DNA of 36,763 bases, from NCBI GenBank assembly GCA_005110395.1, contig DUDU01000101.1, positions 1 to 36,763 on the forward strand. Reading direction: 5' to 3'. This DNA comes from Candidatus Melainabacteria bacterium. Lineage in GTDB: Bacteria > Cyanobacteriota > Vampirovibrionia > Caenarcaniphilales > Caenarcanaceae. This document shows positions 1 through 6,847 of the stretch, one piece after another; within the stretch, counting starts at the first letter, position 1; every line of letters starts with the position of its first letter. The notes beneath the pieces were generated by a model. The model was not told where the DNA came from. It was given only the letters and a program-made list of their open reading frames with translations, and made no database searches. The position numbers were made by a program, and so were the translations under genes.

Positions 1-267
1 AACAAAGAGCAGAAACAGCAAATTTCGATTCAAGTAAAAGAAAAGAAAAAAGCTTTGAAAGCAGAATTGAGTAAGGAAACTTTAGATTATGCAACTTTAG
101 AAAAACTAAACTCGGAAGTTTATGATTTGCAAAAGCAACAAAAGCTAATAGATATTAAGCAACAAGTTGAATTGTCGAAGATCTTAACGGTTCAAGAAAG
201 AAAAGATATTATTCACAAAGCTTCTCAAATTAAGAAAGAAAAAGCTTTAGGCAAAGGCAAAAATTAA
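1..267 (+). CDS. Spy/CpxP-like periplasmic protein, 3' end only
   Basis: The reading frame is already open at base 1, so this is the C-terminal 88 residues of a gene that starts outside the window; a TTG at 55 is an internal codon, not a likely start. The visible part is almost entirely charged alpha-helix rich in K, E and Q. It carries the sequence LTVQER near its end, which resembles the LTxxQ motif of the Spy/CpxP/ZraP family of small periplasmic chaperones and metal or stress sensors. The N-terminal signal peptide that would confirm export is not visible. Family assignment is moderate; a generic coiled-coil protein remains possible. A plus-strand terminator hairpin lies about 280 bases after the stop codon. 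Confidence 0.55.
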   Translation, partial: NKEQKQQISIQVKEKKKALKAELSKETLDYATLEKLNSEVYDLQKQQKLIDIKQQVELSKILTVQERKDIIHKASQIKKEKALGKGKN

Positions 268-641
268 TTTGATAGTTTTGTTAGATTCTGAAATAAGTTC
301 AAGATGACGGATTTTATTGCTATTTAGGAATCTAAGCCAAAATCAGGCAATTTGCTTAAGACGAATTAAATAATCAACTCATTGAGTTTAGAGAATGAAT
401 GTGGTTGAGCAAAACCACAAATTTTGGAAAATACAAAAATAGCTGTGAAAGTCCGGAGTTACATTAATTATAGAAAGACGTGAATGCATTGTTTTATTGC
501 CTTCATTTTAAATCTTCAAGTCGGGATTTATAAAGCTAATAGAAATAGCCCATGCCAAGACTAATTTTGGTATGGGCTATCTTTTAATTATTTTAGTAAG
601 GAGAAGTCAAAGGAAATTCATTTATCACTTAATACTTAGAA
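268..641 (+). ncRNA. Intergenic region with candidate structured RNA
   Basis: No convincing ORF. Several nested inverted repeats are visible: 281-294 with 322-335 (14 positions, one G-U pair, one mismatch); 337-343 with 421-427 (CCAAAAT/ATTTTGG), enclosing hairpins 376-380/384-388 and 401-406/413-418 (GTGGTT/AACCAC); and a terminator at 545-580. The G-U pairs form only in the plus-strand transcript and become A-C mismatches on the minus strand, which favours transcription rightward. It could be an independent small RNA or a long 3'UTR of the upstream gene. Bases 284-309 also resemble a dispersed intergenic repeat (compare 21471-21508), so part of the structure may be repeat-derived. Confidence 0.35.
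545..592 (+). terminator. Rho-independent terminator
   Basis: Fourteen-base-pair stem 545-558 with 567-580 (core AGCCCAT/ATGGGCT), 8-base loop, followed by a T-rich tract (CTTTTAATTATTTT). The single non-Watson-Crick position (554 with 571) is G-U in plus-strand RNA but A-C in minus-strand RNA, so it suits rightward transcription best. It sits between two convergent units and may also help end the ribosomal operon that stops at 642. Confidence 0.75.
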
Positions 642-1172
642 TTATTTACTGACAGGAAAACCTAATTCTTGTAAAAGAGCTTTTCCTTCTTCTTCATTCT
701 TCGCTGTTGTATTAAAGGTGATTTGCAAACCTTTTTGAGCACGATTTTCAGCTTCTAGAAAAATTCTTTGGTCTTTAATTCCAATAGTGAAATTTCCTCT
801 GCCATCGCTTTTAATTTTGAAACCCTGGAAATCTCTGATACGAGGAGAAGCGACGGAAACAAAACGATCAAAAAAGGCATACATACGCTTCCTGCGAAGA
901 GTAACCATTATTCCATTTGGCATGCCTTCTCTGAGCTTGAAAGCGGCAATTGATTTTTTTGCATTTTTTACAATTGGCTTTTGACCTGAAATAATTGCAA
1001 TATCTTCAATCATTTCTTCCATAACATTTGAAACGCGGCCTTCTTCATGGTTGATTCCGCGAGTAATAATGATTTTGTCAAGTCTTGGTGCTTCTAAATC
1101 ATTTACATATCCAAATTTTGTCTTCAAAACTGGCAAAACTTCTTCATTAAATTGTTTTTGTTTTCTATTCAT
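642..1172 (-). CDS. rplE: 50S ribosomal protein L5
   Basis: 176 residues, the usual length for bacterial L5, which binds 5S rRNA and forms part of the central protuberance of the large subunit. Family features are present throughout: the region LDKIIITRGI near residue 31, the conserved block around SGQKPIVKNAKKSIAAFKLREG (split as SGQKP at about 82 and AKKSIAAFKLREG after it), the RIRDFQGF segment, and the C-terminal NTTAKNEEEGKALLQELGFP. It is the last gene of the six-gene ribosomal block and starts 61 bases after rplX. In most bacteria rpsN/rpsZ and rpsH follow L5; here the operon simply ends and faces a convergent terminator. Confidence 0.96.
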   Translation of the reverse strand: MNRKQKQFNEEVLPVLKTKFGYVNDLEAPRLDKIIITRGINHEEGRVSNVMEEMIEDIAIISGQKPIVKNAKKSIAAFKLREGMPNGIMVTLRRKRMYAFFDRFVSVASPRIRDFQGFKIKSDGRGNFTIGIKDQRIFLEAENRAQKGLQITFNTTAKNEEEGKALLQELGFPVSK

Positions 1173-1233
1173 GAGTATTTATCCTAATCAATTCCTGTTT
1201 GATAATTATTGTAAATTTTAGCTAAAGTATTTT

Positions 1234-1659
1234 TTAGTCAATTGGTTTGCCAGTTTTGACTGATATACGCTGTCCGTTTTCGCCTTTTTTAATTCTGGTA
1301 GCAACTGTTTTGCCATCTATTTCCACAGCTAGAGCTACGCTCCAAATCCAAATTGGGAATTCTTTTTCAACAATTTGACCCTCTTGTTGGGTTGGAAGCT
1401 TTGTATGCCTCTTCTTGATATTTACACCTTCAACCAATACTTTGGCTTCTCTTGGCATTACTTTGGTTACTTTACCAGCTTTTCCCTTGTCTGAACCAGA
1501 GAGAACAATGACATTGTCACCAAGTTTAATATCCCAATTTGGTCTTAAATTTGTCTTACCCTTCAACCAAACTTTATTGGATACTATACGGTCAGTCTTT
1601 TCCTGAGCCTTAATTGGTTGTTTAGTGTAAGTAACTTTCTTCTTTTGTTGAGTACTCAT
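1234..1659 (-). CDS. rplX: 50S ribosomal protein L24 with N-terminal extension
   Basis: 141 residues against about 105 for typical L24. The KOW core begins near residue 45 (IKLGDNVIVLSGSDKGKAGKV) and includes VLVEGVNIKKRHTK, so identity as an assembly-initiating 23S-binding protein is secure. The first 36 residues are a lysine/glutamine-rich extension absent from standard L24. After IVEKE the usual PIHVSNVMLVDP-type segment reads PIWIWSVALAVEIDG, a clear departure, although the end again looks family-like (GQRISVKTGKPID). The ATG start is the only reasonable one. It lies between rplN and rplE as in the canonical spc operon. Confidence 0.93.
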   Translation of the reverse strand: MSTQQKKKVTYTKQPIKAQEKTDRIVSNKVWLKGKTNLRPNWDIKLGDNVIVLSGSDKGKAGKVTKVMPREAKVLVEGVNIKKRHTKLPTQQEGQIVEKEFPIWIWSVALAVEIDGKTVATRIKKGENGQRISVKTGKPID

Positions 1660-1742
1660 GATTAAAAAAAATTGTTCCTAAAAATTTGTTTTTTTGATAT
1701 TGGTATTGATTTCTACTTAAAATAATTGTCGAAGATTAGTAA

Positions 1743-2120
1743 TTATATAACCTCAGGTGCCAAAGAAAGGATTTTAGCAAAGCCTTTTTCTCTGAGAGAT
1801 CTGTCGACTGGTCCAAATATACGAGTTCCAATTGGCTCTTCTTTGTCATTAATTAATACCGCGGCATTTTCATCAAAACCAATAACAAAGCCATTTTTTA
1901 ATCTTTTGCGTTTTTTAGTTCTGACAATTACGGCTTTCACTACGGAACCTTTTTTGACTGAAGATTTTGGTTCTGCTGATTTGACAGAAGCGACAATAAT
2001 ATCGCCTACGCGGCCAACCGCACGACCTGAACTACTACCTTCTTTAAGAACACGAATGCACTCTATTTTTTTAGCGCCAGTGTTATCAGCTACTTCGAGC
2101 CAGCTTTCTTGTTGAATCAT
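1743..2120 (-). CDS. rplN: 50S ribosomal protein L14
   Basis: 125 residues starting [18 protein letters not shown], the standard L14 N-terminus. An in-frame upstream start at 2156 would add 12 residues but overlaps rpsQ and bypasses an excellent Shine-Dalgarno (AGGAGG, about 7 bases before the ATG at 2120), so I use 2120. Family motifs seen: [67 protein letters not shown] and the C-terminal [11 protein letters not shown]14 binds 23S rRNA and contributes to the intersubunit bridge. It starts one base after the rpsQ stop codon, so the ancestral S10/spc boundary is fused into one transcript here. Confidence 0.96.
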   Translation of the reverse strand: MIQQESWLEVADNTGAKKIECIRVLKEGSSSGRAVGRVGDIIVASVKSAEPKSSVKKGSVVKAVIVRTKKRKRLKNGFVIGFDENAAVLINDKEEPIGTRIFGPVDRSLREKGFAKILSLAPEVI

Positions 2121-2121
2121 T

Positions 2122-2427
2122 TTATTTGCCTCCTCCTTTGCCAGATTTCCTGACAATGGACTTCAAAATAAAAGATTTACGCTTACTGATTGGTCTGCAT
2201 TCTTCAATTTGAACCAAATCTCCCTCTGCGCAATCAGGATTTTCACTATGTGCTAAAAATTTTTTGGATTTTTTTACAATCTTTTTGTAAGTTTTATCGG
2301 CATATTGTCTTTCGACCAAAACGGAAATGGTTTTATCGGATTTTGCACAAACTACAATTCCTTCAAAAGTCTTTCGATGTTTTGGCTTGGCGACTTGCTC
2401 TTCTTTAGCCTGAATTTCGGTATTCAT
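2122..2427 (-). CDS. rpsQ: 30S ribosomal protein S17
   Basis: 101 residues; core S17 of about 80 residues preceded by a short charged N-terminal tail. The OB-fold signature is clear: [22 protein letters not shown], then [41 protein letters not shown]. It binds the 5' domain of 16S rRNA and is a primary assembly protein. It follows rpmC after a 77-base gap and runs into rplN with a one-base gap, consistent with co-transcription and possible translational coupling. The purine-rich Shine-Dalgarno of rplN lies inside the last codons of this gene. Confidence 0.95.
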   Translation of the reverse strand: MNTEIQAKEEQVAKPKHRKTFEGIVVCAKSDKTISVLVERQYADKTYKKIVKKSKKFLAHSENPDCAEGDLVQIEECRPISKRKSFILKSIVRKSGKGGGK

Positions 2428-2504
2428 TTTTTATAAATTTTACTAATCGTGTTTACTAATAATTAATTTGTAGATTTTTGATTAAAGTTATCTCTGTATG
2501 CAGA

Positions 2505-2717
2505 TTACCCTTTAGCCACTCTAGAGAGTTGTCCTAGAAAAGTCAAAATTCTAGCACGTTGATGACGAAGCTCACTTTTTAGACGTGGCTTTTCGATTTT
2601 CTCTTTTGGTAAGAAATAAAATTTATCTAATTGATCAGTAACTTCATTCAGTTTTTCAATTAATTCTTGCTCAGATAATTTTCTTAATTCTTTGTTTTTT
2701 GTATTTGATGTTGTCAT
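2505..2717 (-). CDS. rpmC: 50S ribosomal protein L29
   Basis: 70 residues, normal for L29, a two-helix protein near the peptide exit tunnel. The N-terminal helix (KELRKLSEQELIEKLNEVTDQL) and the second helix with RARILTFLGQL match the family pattern; the middle segment FYFLPKEKIEKPRLKSELR is a recognisable variant of the usual loop. The ATG begins two bases after the rplP stop codon, indicating tight coupling to L16. Order rplP-rpmC-rpsQ is the standard S10-operon order. Confidence 0.93.
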   Translation of the reverse strand: MTTSNTKNKELRKLSEQELIEKLNEVTDQLDKFYFLPKEKIEKPRLKSELRHQRARILTFLGQLSRVAKG

Positions 2718-2719
2718 GA

Positions 2720-3139
2720 TTAAGCCACTGCCTCCTCTGCTTGAATGATCTTAGTGTGAATTGGTAATTTGTGACCTGCTAATCTCAAAGCTTCAATAGC
2801 TTCTTTGTGACCAACGCCATTAATTTCAAATATCACTGTGCCTGGTCTAATACTGGCAACCCAACCTTCAGGATTCCCTTTTCCTCCCCCTTGACGAGTT
2901 TCGGCGGCTTTTCTAGTATAGGGTTTATCTGGGAAAACACGAATCCATAACTGTCCGCTTTTACGAACCAATCTGGATAAACATTTTCTGGCGGCTTCAA
3001 TCTGTTGCGAAGTGATCCAAGCTGGATCGAGAGATTGAAGACCAATGGTTCCAAAGTCTAGTTTGTTTGTTCTGCTGGCAATTCCAGATCTTCTGCCGCG
3101 CATTTGCTTTCTAAACTTTGTTCTTTTCGGCATTAACAT
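2720..3139 (-). CDS. rplP: 50S ribosomal protein L16
   Basis: 139 residues beginning [16 protein letters not shown], the family-standard start. Conserved parts include [28 protein letters not shown] (split around residues 30-56), [32 protein letters not shown], the segment that lies near the A-site tRNA, and [23 protein letters not shown]. It is the first gene of the block: no rpsC, rplV or rpsS lies upstream, only about 190 bases of AT-rich spacer before a divergent gene. A promoter for the six-gene operon must therefore lie in 3140-3327. No strong Shine-Dalgarno precedes the ATG. Confidence 0.96.
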   Translation of the reverse strand: MLMPKRTKFRKQMRGRRSGIASRTNKLDFGTIGLQSLDPAWITSQQIEAARKCLSRLVRKSGQLWIRVFPDKPYTRKAAETRQGGGKGNPEGWVASIRPGTVIFEINGVGHKEAIEALRLAGHKLPIHTKIIQAEEAVA

Positions 3140-3327
3140 GACTATTTACTGCTTATTTCTATTTTGGGCTTTTTTCAAATTCAGAGCTAGACATTTTAAC
3201 AGAAGTTTGACTTAAAACATTTAACTCGCAAAAAGTAAAAATCAAAAATTATTAGAAACATTTTTTACGAATGAAATATTGCAGGGAATAAAAGCCGTAA
3301 ACATAAAAATGAAATGGCTTTTAAATC

Positions 3328-3735
3328 TTGATTACAAATTATTCAAATACACATTCTAGTATTCAGTTGCCAAGCATTCAACTGCCAAGTATTCAGGCAA
3401 GCTTTGCTGAATTATTATCTGAATTGGAAAGAGTCAATGACGATCTGCTTCAGGCAATGAAGACAAATAATAGAGAAGCTTTTACAAATTTAATAGATAG
3501 ACGTAGTCAAATTAGCGAACAAATTCAAGCGGTAACAAATAGCTCATCTCTAAATAATCAAAAATTAGTTGAAATGCCAGATAATCTCAAAATTAAGCTA
3601 GAAAGAATATTGATTCAAGATAGAGAATTAATGATTTATTTGGAATTAGAAGTTCAAAAGCTCAAAGGCAAATATCAAAAATTAAATATGGACTATCAAA
3701 GACAAATTACGCAGAATTTAAACGCAAAACGCTAA
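3328..3735 (+). CDS. Small helical protein, FliT/FlgN-like pattern, unknown
   Basis: 135 residues, predicted largely helical with no signal peptide or membrane segment. An in-frame stop at 3322 leaves TTG at 3328 as the first usable start, without a clear Shine-Dalgarno, so the start is uncertain. Residues 11-24 contain three near-identical IQLPS units, an in-frame duplication also visible in the DNA. Residues 30-66 (a leucine-rich helix followed by an Arg-Arg-Ser-Gln-Ile helix) resemble the helical-hairpin pattern of flagellar export chaperones such as FliT/FlgN, but I cannot claim that family. It diverges from the ribosomal operon and shares the spacer 3140-3327 with it. Confidence 0.6.
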   Translation: MITNYSNTHSSIQLPSIQLPSIQASFAELLSELERVNDDLLQAMKTNNREAFTNLIDRRSQISEQIQAVTNSSSLNNQKLVEMPDNLKIKLERILIQDRELMIYLELEVQKLKGKYQKLNMDYQRQITQNLNAKR

Positions 3736-3886
3736 GTTATTAAGTCTATAAAAGTTAGCTTAGAAAATAGCTTATGAAAATTGAGAAAGAAAGTGCAGCA
3801 AACATAATAATTCTTTGGGAATGTTGAATAAACTGTGTCAATTCTAAAAATAGAAGAATAAGTAGAACTAGAGAAGGAATTGACAA

Positions 3887-4078
3887 ATGAAAGCAGAAGC
3901 AAAAAAGAAATTAGACAACTTCAATATACATAAATTTCATAAAGAATTTCGCAACATCAAAAGTGAAGTGGAACAGCTAGTAATGAGCTTTAGGAAAATT
4001 GCAAGACTTCTTCAAGTTCCAAATCAAGTAGTAATCCAATGGTGCAAAGAATTCACTCAGGAAAACTATGAAAGCTAG
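3887..4078 (+). CDS. Small helix-turn-helix-like protein
   Basis: 63 residues, very basic at the N-terminus. Residues 34-55 (FRKIARLLQVPNQVVIQWCKEF, here split as FRKIARLLQVP and NQVVIQWCKEF) fit the spacing of a helix-turn-helix of the transposase/resolvase or Xre type: a hydrophobic helix, a turn after LLQV, then a recognition helix ending in a Trp. The ATG has a good Shine-Dalgarno (AAGGAA) and a strong terminator follows 24 bases after the stop, so it looks like a genuine monocistronic gene. It may be a small DNA-binding regulator or an orphan recombinase-associated HTH protein; no catalytic domain is present. Confidence 0.65.
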   Translation: MKAEAKKKLDNFNIHKFHKEFRNIKSEVEQLVMSFRKIARLLQVPNQVVIQWCKEFTQENYES

Positions 4079-4101
4079 GACAAGGGAAACCCTATAACTA
4101 A

Positions 4102-4146
4102 AAAGGGATCTGACAATTTGTATTTTGCCAAATCCCTTTGTTTTTT
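4102..4146 (+). terminator. Rho-independent terminator
   Basis: Stem AAAGGGAT (4102-4109) with ATCCCTTT (4132-4139), extended inward with interruptions, followed by GTTTTTT. It ends the HTH-like gene at 3887-4078. Confidence 0.8.
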
Positions 4147-4178
4147 AGGTTCAGTTACGGATAAAGGCCATTATTCTT

Positions 4179-4466
4179 TTATTTAATGGAGAGTGTACCG
4201 TTCTTAATAACTACTGTACTGCCATCTGGAGCACTAATAGATCTTCCTCCGTCTATTGTTATTTCACATGAACTCCAGCCACTGCAAAAGGATGAATCAC
4301 TTTGATGAGCACTAACAGAGGAGTTGGAGCTGATACCACTTGATTTTGTGTCAACTTTGTAGCCTTGGCCATCGTTATTCTCAATTGTTACTGCTGCAAA
4401 ACTTTGAGAGGAAATAGTTAAATTCAAAATTAGCATTAATGCTAAAGCTGTTCTCATTATCATCAC
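4179..4466 (-). CDS. Small exported protein, unknown
   Basis: 95 residues with a typical Sec signal peptide (hydrophobic residues 6-20, likely cleavage after SFAA near residue 25). The mature part is Ser/Asn/Gly-rich, contains two cysteines (FCSGWSSCEI) that could form one disulfide, and ends in a short beta-like repeat: SISAPDGSTVVIKNGTLSIK. The alternation of turn and valine/isoleucine residues suggests a small beta structure. The ATG at 4466 has a GAAAG element about 8 bases upstream; the ATG two codons later is an alternative. I do not recognise the family. The gene is convergent with the HTH-like gene at 3887-4078. Confidence 0.6.
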   Translation of the reverse strand: MMIMRTALALMLILNLTISSQSFAAVTIENNDGQGYKVDTKSSGISSNSSVSAHQSDSSFCSGWSSCEITIDGGRSISAPDGSTVVIKNGTLSIK

Positions 4467-4592
4467 TTACTTTCTTTTTATTTAGAAGTATAATCCACAC
4501 CAGATAATAACCAAGTAAAAGTTTTTTGTCAAATTAGGTGCATCCAAACCTTAACCAGAGAGTAAGAACGTAAAATAATGAGGATTTACGCC

Positions 4593-4730
4593 ATGAAAGA
4601 TGAATATGATTTTTCCAAGTCAAAACGCAACCCTTATACAAAACTTCTCAAAAAGCAAATCACAATCAGGCTTGAAGAGGAGACGGTGGAGTATTTCAAA
4701 AAAATCGCCAAAGAAAATGGTATTCCTTAA
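4593..4730 (+). pseudogene. Truncated BrnA/CopG-family antitoxin
   Basis: A 45-residue frame begins MKDEYDFSKSKRNPY and continues with KKQITIRLEEETVEYFKKIAKENGIP. This matches the N-terminal two-thirds of the BrnA/CopG-like antitoxin family: the EYDFSK-kRNPY lead, then the ribbon strand QITIRL and first helix of a ribbon-helix-helix fold. Family members continue with a Tyr and a second helix (pattern Y-Q-x-L-I-N-x-Y-L); here a TAA follows Pro45 exactly where similarity to a transposase begins on the opposite strand. A GAGG Shine-Dalgarno lies about 9 bases upstream. No BrnT-type toxin is encoded upstream. Loss of helix 2 should abolish the dimer fold, so I treat it as a broken gene. Confidence 0.7.
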
Positions 4731-5085
4731 ATAAGTGATTAAAAGCGGGACATCCCTCTATTTTTACTTGTCCTAGAATATTGCGATAAGCCCAAATTGT
4801 TTTCCGATCAAGTACTTGCTCAATATTGATAATGTCTAAAAAAACCTTAAGGCTGTCTCTGTCAATGATTTGAAATTCCATTTGCTCATCAGATAAATTG
4901 CCTGATATTTTCTGGAGAACCAGCAGTTTGAACATTCTGATTGAATTCATTGGTGGCCTTCCATAAACACTTCCGTCCTTTCTCCAAATGCTGTCTAATC
5001 GCCCTCTGAAAGCTTCCCACACAATTGTTTCTTTAATCAGAAGAAGCCTTTGTGATTTTTCTCTAACTTTATCATCAAATTTGGC
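4728..5085 (-). pseudogene. IS5-family transposase remnant (N-terminal part)
   Basis: About 118 codons with the DUF772-type N-terminal domain of IS5/IS1182-like transposases: ETIVWEAFRGRLD, then YGRPPMNSIRMFKLLVLQ, SDEQMEFQIIDRDSLKVFLDI and LDRKTIWAYRNIL. The DDE catalytic core is wholly missing. The frame extends upstream of a GTG at 5022 to a TAG at 5086 with coding-like residues (KVREKSQRLLLIKETIV) but no proper start. Downstream the homology ends near 4728, at the antitoxin breakpoint; the frame then runs on into antisense of the antitoxin and stops at 4696. Both ends are therefore degraded. No terminal inverted repeats were found. Confidence 0.75.
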
Positions 5086-5223
5086 CTACGCAAAAAGATC
5101 GGATTGCATATTTTTTTAATTTCAACATTCTAAATTCTAGACCATTCAGAGCCAAATGCCAACAGTATCTTCTTTGTTTTTCCCCTTCCAGGAAGCTTTC
5201 TCGACTTTATAGAAGTGCCCTAA

Positions 5224-5460
5224 AGTACTCGAAAATTTCAATGGGGATCTGAACTATTCGAGAAAAGAAATAATAAGCTCTTTTTTTTTGTGATTGCTTC
5301 TATTGGACTAGTTTGTTTAGCAATCTGGGGATTACTTCATAGTCCAACTTTTGACAGAGTTGTCTTCTTTCTCTCTGTTCTAATTTCATTAGTTTTATTT
5401 TTGTACTTTCGAATTCGCAACCTTTTGAGTTTATCTATTATCACTGGGATAGCTCAGTGA
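5224..5460 (+). pseudogene. Possible membrane-protein gene fragment
   Basis: The frame is open from just after a TAA at 5221 to a TGA at 5458-5460. It would encode about 78 residues with a basic lead, two strongly hydrophobic segments (around 5281-5335 and 5362-5415) and a short tail ending ITGIAQ. There is no ATG; a GTG at 5290 would start inside the first membrane segment. Residue composition looks like a real two-span membrane protein rather than chance, but the N-terminus is missing, so a remnant is the most likely reading. It lies next to the transposase remnant in a decayed patch. Confidence 0.35.
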
Positions 5461-5602
5461 AGCATAATTTATATAGTTTTCTTTACCTGAAAAGTTTTCT
5501 TAAGAACCAATAAATAGACTTTTTAACATAATACTCTTACCTAAAGAGAACTCTCTATTTCATAATGAGCAAGAAGTAACTTGGATCGAATTGAAGAAAT
5601 AA

Positions 5603-6532
5603 ATGAATAGAAGAGACTTTTTATTTTGGTCTATGGCCTCTGTTTCAAGCTTGGTGACAGCATTATCTTTAATCAATTATTCACAGGCTATAACATTTCA
5701 ATCCTCTGATCAAGAAATTGTCCAAGCTAAACTCAAGCAGTTTTGGAAATATCGTCATTTAGAAACCAATTATTTATGCTTTTTAATTGCAGAATCATTT
5801 ATAGGTACTCCTTATCAAGAAAATACTTTAGAAACAAATCAAAATGAAGAGTTAGTGATTAATTTAAGAGCTTTTGATTGTGTAACTTTTTTAGACAATG
5901 TAATTGCGCTCTGTCTATGCCTGAAAAGCAATCATCAAGAGATAGGAAGTTTCGAGTTCTTTTGTCGCAATATACAACTTATTAGATATAGAAAGGGTTT
6001 GCTCTCTGGATACGAAAGCCGCTTGCATTATTTCAGTGATTGGCTCCGGGATGGCCAAAGAAAGGGTTTACTTCAGCTCTTACCCGCAAACCATAAGCAG
6101 TTAGCCGAAGTGAATTTGTTAAGTAATTCACTTACAGATTGTGAGAAGAAAGAATCTATTCAAATAGTTGAATCAAAGTTGAATTTAGAGAATACAAAAT
6201 GGCCTATCTCTTATTTTGATTGCCAAGATTTAAATCAAGTTCTCAATTCTCGAATTAATGCTCGGGCTAACCCTCAAATTAATACTCAAAACCCAGAAAA
6301 ATTTTTATTGAGAAGCGGAAATATTATTGGCTTTGTCTCTAATAAAGTTGGCCTTGATTTTAATCATGTGGCTTTTGTGAAACAAATTTCTTCAAGCCAG
6401 GGAGAAAATCTCACTTTTATTCATGCTTCGAGTATTAATCGTCAAGTTGAAATTTATGACGGTAGTTTATTGGAATATTGCCAAAGCAAGAAATCCAATA
6501 AAGGAATCACAGCAGCTAAGCTGAGCTTCTAA
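5603..6532 (+). CDS. DUF1460 family protein, NlpC/P60-like amidase
   Basis: 309 residues. The N-terminus MNRRDFLFWS followed by a hydrophobic stretch is a twin-arginine (Tat) signal. The body matches DUF1460, a papain-like fold related to NlpC/P60 and thought to cleave N-acetylmuramoyl-L-alanine or peptide bonds in the cell wall. Seen motifs: IGTPY (68-71), LRAFDCVTFLDNVIAL with the candidate nucleophile Cys93, RLHYFSDWLRDG, GNIIGFVS, LDFNHVAFV with candidate catalytic His255, and FIHAS. About 60 residues between the HYFSDW and GNIIG blocks are poorly conserved. The ATG at 5603 follows GAAGAAATAA. The next gene is a lytic transglycosylase, so the pair fits wall remodelling. Confidence 0.85.
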   Translation: MNRRDFLFWSMASVSSLVTALSLINYSQAITFQSSDQEIVQAKLKQFWKYRHLETNYLCFLIAESFIGTPYQENTLETNQNEELVINLRAFDCVTFLDNVIALCLCLKSNHQEIGSFEFFCRNIQLIRYRKGLLSGYESRLHYFSDWLRDGQRKGLLQLLPANHKQLAEVNLLSNSLTDCEKKESIQIVESKLNLENTKWPISYFDCQDLNQVLNSRINARANPQINTQNPEKFLLRSGNIIGFVSNKVGLDFNHVAFVKQISSSQGENLTFIHASSINRQVEIYDGSLLEYCQSKKSNKGITAAKLSF

Positions 6533-6847
6533 ATTGATTTGTTGAAATGTTTTTAGATTAGCTTTCTGGAGAATCAATCACTTAATCAGAACCAAAGGAA
6601 ACATATCAACAGTATGGCGAAAAAATGTTTAGCTCAGTTTTAGTGAGTGAAATCGTTATACCCGCGATGAACGCTGACAGGATTGTGATTCTGAGACATT
6701 GTACTTTTTGTCTTTTTCCAGTAGTAGTATCCCCCTTGGTTTTAGTATTGCCCTATACCTCTCACCTCAAAGGTTTAGACCTCAGCTAACTAGACGATGA
6801 AAGATACATGAACTAAACTTTTTAACTGAAGGGAATATTAGGGAATC
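6533..6847. other. Intergenic region
   Basis: 315 bases between the DUF1460 and SLT genes. No ORF on either strand worth calling. It holds a short palindrome (AGGTTTAGACCT, 6771-6782) and, just after it, CAGCTAACT, a 9-base match to the 3' core of ydaO-type c-di-AMP riboswitches. The rest of that motif is not recognisable (see rejected list). It presumably carries the promoter of the transglycosylase gene. Confidence 0.4.

Noticed and set aside
768..984. Plus-strand ORFs antisense to rplE (768-953, 787-984).
   Set aside because: They are shadows of a certain ribosomal protein gene, without ribosome sites or coding-like composition.
6660..6680. Phrase GATGAACGCTGACAG resembling the 5' end of 16S rRNA.
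   Set aside because: Only about 15 bases match and the downstream sequence is unlike rRNA; chance or a trivial similarity.
6540..6847. c-di-AMP (ydaO-type) riboswitch upstream of the lytic transglycosylase, suggested by CAGCTAACT and the known association with wall hydrolases.
   Set aside because: Only the 3' nine-base core matches. The GGAACC element, the GGGGUGAAUC element and the pairing partner for the bases after AGCTAAC are not identifiable. A covariance-model search would decide.
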